Positions 58,699-64,000 of a DNA stretch of 64,000 nt are shown here, piece by piece. How positions within the stretch are numbered: position 1 is the first letter of the stretch; the number at the start of each line of letters is the position of its first letter. The DNA is taken from contig JAZKFT010000018.1 in the NCBI GenBank assembly GCA_040386335.1, positions 372,001 to 436,000 on the forward strand. The letters are read 5' to 3'. Under the pieces are notes generated by a model. The model was not told where the DNA came from, did no database searches, and was given only the letters and a program-made list of their open reading frames with translations. The position numbers and the translations under genes were made by a program. The DNA is from JAZKFT01 sp040386335 (lineage in GTDB: Bacteria > Bacteroidota > Bacteroidia > Chitinophagales > Chitinophagaceae).

Positions 58699-58751
58699 CC
58701 GCCTCAAATTATTGACAAGAAATAGGTTTACTACAAAAAACAAACTATCGG

Positions 58752-59024
58752 ATGCCTTACTTAACTACAGAAAAAAGAGCTGGAATTTTTCAAACTTACG
58801 GCGGTGAAGCCAAAAATACAGGTTCTATTGAAGGACAAATCGCTTTATTAACAGAGCGTATTTTATCTATCTCCAAGCACCTGCAAGCCAACAAAAAAGA
58901 TTTCAGCACACAACGTGGACTGATGAAAATGGTTGGACAACGTAAGCGTTTACTGACTTACCTCAGCAAACATGACCTTACAGGATATCGTGCACTCATC
59001 GAAAAATTGGGATTAAGAAAATAA
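58752..59024 (+). CDS. rpsO: 30S ribosomal protein S15
   Basis: A 90-residue S15, normal length. It has GSIEGQIALLTERILSISKH and DFSTQRGLMKMVGQRKRLLT (the 16S rRNA-binding face), and ends YRALIEKLGLRK. S15 binds the central domain of 16S rRNA early in 30S assembly. It is followed by pnp, a widely conserved pair, here separated by 458 bases with a terminator and repeats, so the two may not be co-transcribed. Confidence 0.98.
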   Translation: MPYLTTEKRAGIFQTYGGEAKNTGSIEGQIALLTERILSISKHLQANKKDFSTQRGLMKMVGQRKRLLTYLSKHDLTGYRALIEKLGLRK

Positions 59025-59048
59025 TTTCCCAATTATGTTATATTATTG

Positions 59049-59092
59049 AGCTTTTCCCAATCGAAATTTTATCGGTTGGGATTTGCTTTTTT
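59049..59092 (+). terminator. rpsO intrinsic terminator
   Basis: TCCCAATCG (59055-59063) pairs with CGGTTGGGA (59073-59081), extended by AGC/GCT, and is followed by a run of T (59087-59092). Confidence 0.8.
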
Positions 59093-59131
59093 GTATGTAC
59101 TGAAAAGGTTTAGAATTTAGGGGTTTAGCGT

Positions 59132-59409
59132 TCCGAAGTTTACAAGTTCCAAAGTTCACGAGTTCATGGGATTGTGGGTTAGCATGTTACGAGAGGGCTA
59201 TGTTGTTTGCCAAATAGTAGTCATCAGAAGAACGGAGCCCCGAAATAATCGGGGGAGCAGTTCGCCAATGTTGCTCAATTGGGATTCAAAAGCTGGTCTC
59301 AAAAAATGCATTTCCAATATAGCGTGGTTAGAAAATCCAAAGCATTTTGCATTGATAAAACTGGTGAACCCGTGAACAGGTGAACTGGTAACCGGTGAAC
59401 CCGCGAACA
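59132..59409. repeat. inverted pair of degenerate GTTCACGAGTTC repeats around a family F element
   Basis: The left arm (59132-59168: AGTTCCAAAGTTCACGAG) and the right arm (59362-59409: GTGAACCCGTGAACAGGTG) are roughly reverse complements. The core (59224-59320) is a degenerate family F element (GAACGGAGC, TTCGCCAATGTTGCTCAATT, AAAAGCTGG). The 59025-59482 gap contains no convincing gene; ORFs there run through repeats. Confidence 0.5.
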
Positions 59410-59482
59410 AAAAAGAGAAGAAACAAGAATCAATCATAACCGTGTGCTGTAATCCGCAGCCACAAAACAAGACGCAAATTTT

Positions 59483-61615
59483 ATGCTATCACAACCGATT
59501 AGTAAATCCTTTGAAGTAAATGGTCAAACCGTGACCGTTGAAACAGGGAAACTGGCCCGTCAGGCAGACGGCGCCGTTACCGTAAAATGCGGTAACTGTA
59601 TCATACTGGCTACAGTATGTGCCACCAAAGAGCCAAGAGAAGGCCAGTCATTTTTCCCCTTAAGCGTAGACTACCAGGAGAAATTTGGCGCTGCAGGCCG
59701 TATCCCAGGCAGCTTTTTCAAAAGAGAAGCAAGACTGAACGACTACGAGATCCTTACCAGTCGTTTGATCGATAGGGCGCTTCGTCCATTGTTTCCTGAA
59801 GATTATTTATGTGATGTACAGGTGTTGATTTCTTTGGTGTCCAGCGACCCTGAGGTAATGCCTGATGCGTTGGCTTGTCTTGCCGCCTCTGCCGCCCTGG
59901 CCGTGTCGGACATTCCAATTAATGAAATTATCAGTGAAGTTCGCGTAGCCAAAGTAAACGGTGTTGTGGTAGTAAACCCAACCCGCAGCCAGCTCGAAAC
60001 TGCTGATTATGAATTCATTATCGCAGCTACCGAGAAGAATATCATGATGGTGGAAGGAGAGGCAAATGAGTGCAGCGAAGAAGACCTGATCATTGCGATC
60101 GAAACTGCACATGAAGCCATTCGCGTACAAGTAAAGGCCCAGGAAGAGCTGCGCGATGCTGTTGGCGTTACAGGCAAAAGGGAATATAGCAAGCCTTACC
60201 GCAACGAAGAACTGAACGAAAAGATCATTGCCCTGGCAAAAGATAAAATGTATGCTATCGCAAAAGGTGCTTCTGCCAAACACGACCGCAGTGATGCTTT
60301 TGCAGCCCTGCACCTGGAAGTGAAAGAAGCCCTGGGCGAACTGGAACCAGCTGATGCCAAACTGATTGGTCATTATACCGGCGAACTGCAATACAATGTG
60401 GTACGCGACATGGTTCTGAACGATCGTGTACGCCTCGATGGCCGTGGCCTGGAAGATGTACGTCAGCTGGCGATGGAAACAGATCCGTTGCCAACACCAC
60501 ACGGTTCGGCTTTATTTACCCGTGGTGAAACCCAATCATTAACTACTGTTACTTTAGGTACACCATTAGATGAATTGCTGGTAGAAAGCGCTGCCAAATC
60601 TGTCTATTCTAAATTCTTCCTGCACTATAATTTCCCGCCATTTAGCACCGGTGAGGTGAAAATGATGCGTGGCCAGAGCCGCCGCGAGGTGGGTCATGGT
60701 AACCTTGCCCAGCGCAGCCTTAAGAAGATGATGCCCGGCGAAGATTTCGCTTACACCGTTCGCGTGGTAAGTGATATCCTTGAGTCAAATGGTTCTTCTT
60801 CTATGGCTACCGTTTGTGCAGGTTCACTCGCATTGATGGATACTGGTGTTCCTATTCCAAAACACGTTAGTGGTGTGGCTATGGGTCTAATCACCAACGG
60901 AGACAAATTCGCTGTATTGACCGATATCCTGGGTGATGAAGATCATTTAGGTGATATGGACTTTAAAGTAACTGGTACCCGCGATGGTATTTGCGGTGTG
61001 CAGATGGATATTAAGGTTGACGGATTAAGCATGGACATTATGCGCCAGGCCCTGAGCCAGGCAAAACGTGGCCGCCTGCACATTCTCGATGCCATGTACG
61101 ATTGTATCCCTAAACACCGTGAGGATTACAAACCTCATGCTCCACGTATGGTGAAGATCTTTATCGATAAAGAATTCATTGGTGCTGTAATCGGGCCAGG
61201 TGGTAAAGTGATACAGGAAATGCAGAAAGTTACCGGTACTACCATCAACATCGAAGAGAAAAACGAGCGTGGTGAAGTATCAATTTTTGGTGCCAACAAA
61301 GAAGGCGTTGATAAAGCATTAAGCTGGATCAAAGGCATCGTACAGGTTCCCGAAGTAGGTGATGTATATGAAGCCACGGTTAAATCAATCATGCCTTATG
61401 GTGCGTTCGTAGAATTTATGCCTGGCAAACAAGGTTTACTCCACATTAGCGAAGTAAGCTGGAAACGCCTGGATACATTGGAAGGTGTATTGAACGAAGG
61501 CGATATTGTAAAAGTAAAACTGACCGGAACAGACCCTAAAACCGGTAAGTTCAAACTCAGCCGCAAAGCTTTGTTGCCGCAACCGGAGCAGGCTCCAAGG
61601 CCACAGCAGAACTAA
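59483..61615 (+). CDS. pnp: polyribonucleotide nucleotidyltransferase (PNPase)
   Basis: 710 residues, the usual length. Two RNase PH domains are present: GKLARQADGAVTVKCGNCII and RLIDRALRPLFPEDY in the first; RLDGRGLEDVRQLAMETDPL, MRGQSRREVGHGNLAQRSL and SMATVCAGSLALMDTGVPI in the second. Then come the KH domain (KEFIGAVIGPGGKVIQEMQK) and the S1 domain (YEATVKSIMPYGAFVEFMPG). It degrades RNA from the 3' end with phosphate and can add tails. It is downstream of rpsO, as in many bacteria. Confidence 0.98.
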   Translation: MLSQPISKSFEVNGQTVTVETGKLARQADGAVTVKCGNCIILATVCATKEPREGQSFFPLSVDYQEKFGAAGRIPGSFFKREARLNDYEILTSRLIDRALRPLFPEDYLCDVQVLISLVSSDPEVMPDALACLAASAALAVSDIPINEIISEVRVAKVNGVVVVNPTRSQLETADYEFIIAATEKNIMMVEGEANECSEEDLIIAIETAHEAIRVQVKAQEELRDAVGVTGKREYSKPYRNEELNEKIIALAKDKMYAIAKGASAKHDRSDAFAALHLEVKEALGELEPADAKLIGHYTGELQYNVVRDMVLNDRVRLDGRGLEDVRQLAMETDPLPTPHGSALFTRGETQSLTTVTLGTPLDELLVESAAKSVYSKFFLHYNFPPFSTGEVKMMRGQSRREVGHGNLAQRSLKKMMPGEDFAYTVRVVSDILESNGSSSMATVCAGSLALMDTGVPIPKHVSGVAMGLITNGDKFAVLTDILGDEDHLGDMDFKVTGTRDGICGVQMDIKVDGLSMDIMRQALSQAKRGRLHILDAMYDCIPKHREDYKPHAPRMVKIFIDKEFIGAVIGPGGKVIQEMQKVTGTTINIEEKNERGEVSIFGANKEGVDKALSWIKGIVQVPEVGDVYEATVKSIMPYGAFVEFMPGKQGLLHISEVSWKRLDTLEGVLNEGDIVKVKLTGTDPKTGKFKLSRKALLPQPEQAPRPQQN

Positions 61616-61617
61616 GC

Positions 61618-61647
61618 GATTGGCAATAGACAATTGGCAATATGCAA
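61618..61647 (+). repeat. degenerate repeat, ATTGGCAAT family
   Basis: GATTGGCAATAGACAATTGG and then CAATATGCAAG begin 3 bases after the pnp stop codon. A short member of the word-like repeats. Confidence 0.4.
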
Positions 61648-61667
61648 GTTGTTACGAAATACAAAAG

Positions 61668-61698
61668 AGGAATCAGTTAATCGCTGGTTCCTTTTTTT
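61668..61698 (+). terminator. pnp intrinsic terminator
   Basis: AGGAATCAG (61668-61676) pairs with CTGGTTCCT (61684-61692) with one G-T pair, followed by seven T. Confidence 0.85.
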
Positions 61699-61782
61699 AT
61701 GGGTTGCTTTTGCATTTCGTTAAGATTTTCAGTTATGCAATAGGCCTGGGGCTGATATCTAACGGGCCTAAAATTAATTGAA

Positions 61783-63330
61783 ATGAAAAAATTACTGATC
61801 GTACCAATGCTCTTGCTTGGTACGTTTTTTTTTATGCAATGCCAGTTAAGTAGTACGACTCCCTCCAAAAAGTTGCCACCCGAAACGCCTTCAGATTCAG
61901 TAGCAAAGGGTTCCGAAAAAGATATTCTCCCCCAAATATTATCGCTTAACAGCAACGAAAAATGCTACCCAAAAAAGGATTTCAGAAAAGGCGTGGTGAC
62001 ACCCTCCAAAATTGCCAATTACCTTACTAAAACAGCGGATGGTTATTGCATCCAGTTGCCATCCAGTACCAATATTCCCACACCGGCAGTTATGGATGGC
62101 ACCGTTTACCTGAGCGGTGGTTTTGGCAGCCGCCAGTATTATGCCTTCGAAGCCGAAACGGGGAAAGCGAAATGGGCGGTAAACCTTGATGATGATGGTC
62201 CTTCCTCACCCGCACTTGAAAGCGGCATTGTGGTTTTCAATACGGAATCATGCACCATTTTTGCCTGTGATATGGTTACTGGTAAGCATATTTGGTCTTA
62301 CTTTTTGGGCGACCCTTTAATGAGTATGCCCACTATTGCCAACGGCATTGTATTCACTTCTTACCCGGCCCGCTATGAAGGCCAGGTAAACGATCAGCGG
62401 AAATTAAATGATAGTGCTATTACGATATTTCCAAGCCATGTGCTGATTGCCATCGAACTAAAAACGGGTAAAATACTATGGCAAAAATGGATCGATAGCG
62501 ATGTAATGAGTGCGCCGGTGGCAAAAGATGATTTGCTGTATCTAACCACTTTTTCAGGTGCATTGTACAAAGTAAAACAACAGAATGGTCAGTTTATTGA
62601 AGCCAAAGCTTTAAGAGCTACTTCAGCCCCGGTATTCTCTTCTTTGAATGAACTGGTGGTAAGCCGTCGCAGTGATACTGGTCAAGCACAAGCGGTTGGC
62701 GAATCTGTTGTAATTGGGTATGGTGCTAAACAAAAAGCGGTTTATAAAAAGGATGCTACCTATTTGGATAAAAAAGTTCAGGATAAATCCAGACTGAAAG
62801 GTGTAGCAGTTATGGCCGATGCTGGTAACGGCTTTACGGCTGGCGCACCGGCCAGTGCCAATTCTTCGGCGGCTTATGAAAATATCGGCCAGTCGAACGT
62901 ATCGTCGCTGCAGGCATTCCAGGGTTCAAGGGGATTGTATAAAAACGGCAGACTTTACAATACCATGGGCGATGAAATTGTTTGCACAGACAGTACCGGC
63001 GCTGTGAAATGGAAACACCAGTTGGATGGTGATTTAAAGGGCGAAGGCGGTTATATGGGAACGCCGCCGGTGTACGCCAATGGTTATATTATTGTAGCCA
63101 CATTAAAAGGCGAAGTGCTGGTATTTGATGAAAATAAGGGAACGGTCAGCAAGAAATACCAGGTAAAAGACGCGATCCGCTATCAGCCCGTAGTGGACAA
63201 CGGCTGGATATTCGTGACCACCGTAAACAGTAAAATGTATGCCATCAATACTGCAAATCCTGCTATAACAGGCTGGAATATGTGGGGTGCCAACGCGGCC
63301 AGGACCAATGAATTCAAGGCTAAGCCGTAG
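61783..63330 (+). CDS. PQQ-like beta-propeller lipoprotein
   Basis: 515 residues with lipoprotein signal MKKLLIVPMLLLGTFFFMQC (Cys20). The rest consists of PQQ/BamB-like propeller blades, each ending A-G-x-W: YYAFEAETGKAKWAVNL, FACDMVTGKHIWSYFLG, LIAIELKTGKILWQKW, VCTDSTGAVKWKHQL, YAINTANPAITGWNMWG. BamB is a relative in the outer-membrane assembly complex, but many secreted proteins share the fold. There is no adjacent assembly gene. Membrane anchoring at the outer membrane is likely; function unknown. Confidence 0.85.
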   Translation: MKKLLIVPMLLLGTFFFMQCQLSSTTPSKKLPPETPSDSVAKGSEKDILPQILSLNSNEKCYPKKDFRKGVVTPSKIANYLTKTADGYCIQLPSSTNIPTPAVMDGTVYLSGGFGSRQYYAFEAETGKAKWAVNLDDDGPSSPALESGIVVFNTESCTIFACDMVTGKHIWSYFLGDPLMSMPTIANGIVFTSYPARYEGQVNDQRKLNDSAITIFPSHVLIAIELKTGKILWQKWIDSDVMSAPVAKDDLLYLTTFSGALYKVKQQNGQFIEAKALRATSAPVFSSLNELVVSRRSDTGQAQAVGESVVIGYGAKQKAVYKKDATYLDKKVQDKSRLKGVAVMADAGNGFTAGAPASANSSAAYENIGQSNVSSLQAFQGSRGLYKNGRLYNTMGDEIVCTDSTGAVKWKHQLDGDLKGEGGYMGTPPVYANGYIIVATLKGEVLVFDENKGTVSKKYQVKDAIRYQPVVDNGWIFVTTVNSKMYAINTANPAITGWNMWGANAARTNEFKAKP

Positions 63331-63452
63331 CAGGTGCTTCGCATTTTACCCTGTTATTACCAACTTAAACTGGTGCAAATTGCCTGGATGTTTCGGTTTG
63401 TTCAATTGTTTGGCTGTAGAATGTGAGTTTTTCTATATTGGGTCGTTGCCTG

Positions 63453-63460
63453 TATATTTG
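63453..63460 (+). promoter_or_regulatory. -7 box upstream of the methyltransferase gene
   Basis: TATATTTG is a perfect TAnnTTTG, 34 bases before ATG 63495. A TTC sits at the -33 position (19-base spacer), one base off TTG. Confidence 0.5.
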
Positions 63461-63494
63461 CCCCGCAATAAATAATACATTCTGCAATCAATTT

Positions 63495-64000
63495 ATGACA
63501 GACACGACTTCTAAGGATAAAATGCTGGAAATCAATAAGGAGCAACAGGCTTTTTATAATGATATACAAAAAGGAAAGAACAGGGCTACACGTGTGTGGG
63601 CGTATTTTCGTGAAACAGTATTGAAAAGTTTCCGGAAAGGATGGAATACCGACGCAAGAATCTATGAACTGCACAAAGAGTGGTTTGGTGATCTGGCGGG
63701 AAAAAAAGTATTAGACCTCGGCGTATTTCATGGCAATTTTTTAAGTATGTACCTGGCTGAAAACTCTGAGGAATATGTAGCCATAGACCTGAGCCAGCCG
63801 GGGATAAAAAGGGTTAAAGAAAAACTGGCTGCACTGGGCAAGCCAAATACCTCCGCTACTGTAGTTGATTTTTTGAGCGATGATTTTAAACACCGGGATT
63901 TTGATGTGATTTATGCAATGGGTGTATTGCACCATTTTGGCGACCCCAATGAGTTGGTAAAACGCATCAAACAGGTATTAAAGCCTGGAGGTATTATGGT
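63495..64000 (+). CDS. SAM-dependent methyltransferase, cut by window edge
   Basis: An ORF from ATG 63495 (MTDTTSKDKMLEINKEQQAF) runs off the window after about 168 codons. The class I methyltransferase fold is visible: KKVLDLGVFHGNFLSMYLAE (motif I), YVAIDLSQPGIKRVKEKLAA (acidic end of strand 2), DFDVIYAMGVLHHFGDPNEL (motif IV), IKQVLKPGGIM (motif VI). The substrate is unknown. Confidence 0.85.
   Translation, partial: MTDTTSKDKMLEINKEQQAFYNDIQKGKNRATRVWAYFRETVLKSFRKGWNTDARIYELHKEWFGDLAGKKVLDLGVFHGNFLSMYLAENSEEYVAIDLSQPGIKRVKEKLAALGKPNTSATVVDFLSDDFKHRDFDVIYAMGVLHHFGDPNELVKRIKQVLKPGGIM

Noticed and set aside
59166..59375. ORF of 69 codons between rpsO and pnp
   Set aside because: It is made of dispersed repeat sequence (family F and GTTCAC words) and has no protein-like features.
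59132..59409. possible CRISPR array because of repeated short words
   Set aside because: The repeats are degenerate 7-10 base words without regular spacers or cas genes.

Overview
The window comes from a chromosome of the Bacteroidota, most likely a Chitinophagaceae-type bacterium. The evidence is a cbb3 oxidase cluster with CcoG, type IX secretion C-terminal domains, a PorP/SprF protein, a SusC/SusD pair, a hybrid two-component sensor, several TAnnTTTG-type -7 promoter boxes, and moderate GC. It is mostly ordinary chromosome, with one carbohydrate-use locus and one patch of REP/RAYT mobile DNA. I see no rRNA, tRNA or CRISPR array.

Layout. 1-4683: cbb3 oxidase operon (end of CcoO, small CcoQ-like subunit, CcoP, CcoG, CcoH, SafE-like membrane protein). 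4810-6905: D-aminoacyl-tRNA deacylase, MazG-like hydrolase, a membrane protein apparently split by one in-frame stop, and a small membrane protein. 6970-13225: secreted beta-helix protein, GH3-type enzyme, dxr and rseP. 13319-19221: DUF4382 lipoprotein, S74 tail-fibre-like protein, and a DUF1800/DUF1501 secretion pair. 19345-22827: a BlaI-type repressor, an unusual membrane metallopeptidase that also carries an amidase domain and a TonB-plug-like tail, and a TonB-C-terminal-domain protein. 22989-30847: ftsE, dienelactone hydrolase, DinB, M28 peptidase, a small coiled-coil protein, an EF-G paralogue and an acyltransferase. 31045-33749: NarL-type response regulator and TPR histidine kinase. 34102-43354: a PorP/SprF protein and two giant T9SS type B cargo proteins in divergent orientation. 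43583-44098: PepSY-like membrane protein.

44139-56590 is a fructan utilisation locus. A BT1754-like hybrid sensor faces a sugar transporter, a fructokinase, SusC, SusD, a secreted GH32 fructanase and a thioredoxin-fold protein. The predicted logic is that GH32 cuts fructan, SusC/D import oligomers, the transporter and kinase handle fructose, and the sensor binds fructose in the periplasm and activates the operon.

56640-58610 holds two near-identical RAYT transposase genes with the same C-terminal frameshift, one internally deleted miniature copy, and seven REP-like palindromes; two more palindromes lie at 30894-31003. 58752-63330: rpsO, pnp and a beta-propeller lipoprotein. A methyltransferase runs off the right edge.

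The most unusual genome-wide signal is in the gaps. About ten families of degenerate short tandem repeats (units of about 7-10 bases) fill intergenic spaces. They often begin at a stop codon, end at a start codon, and in five places occur as inverted pairs around a short core.
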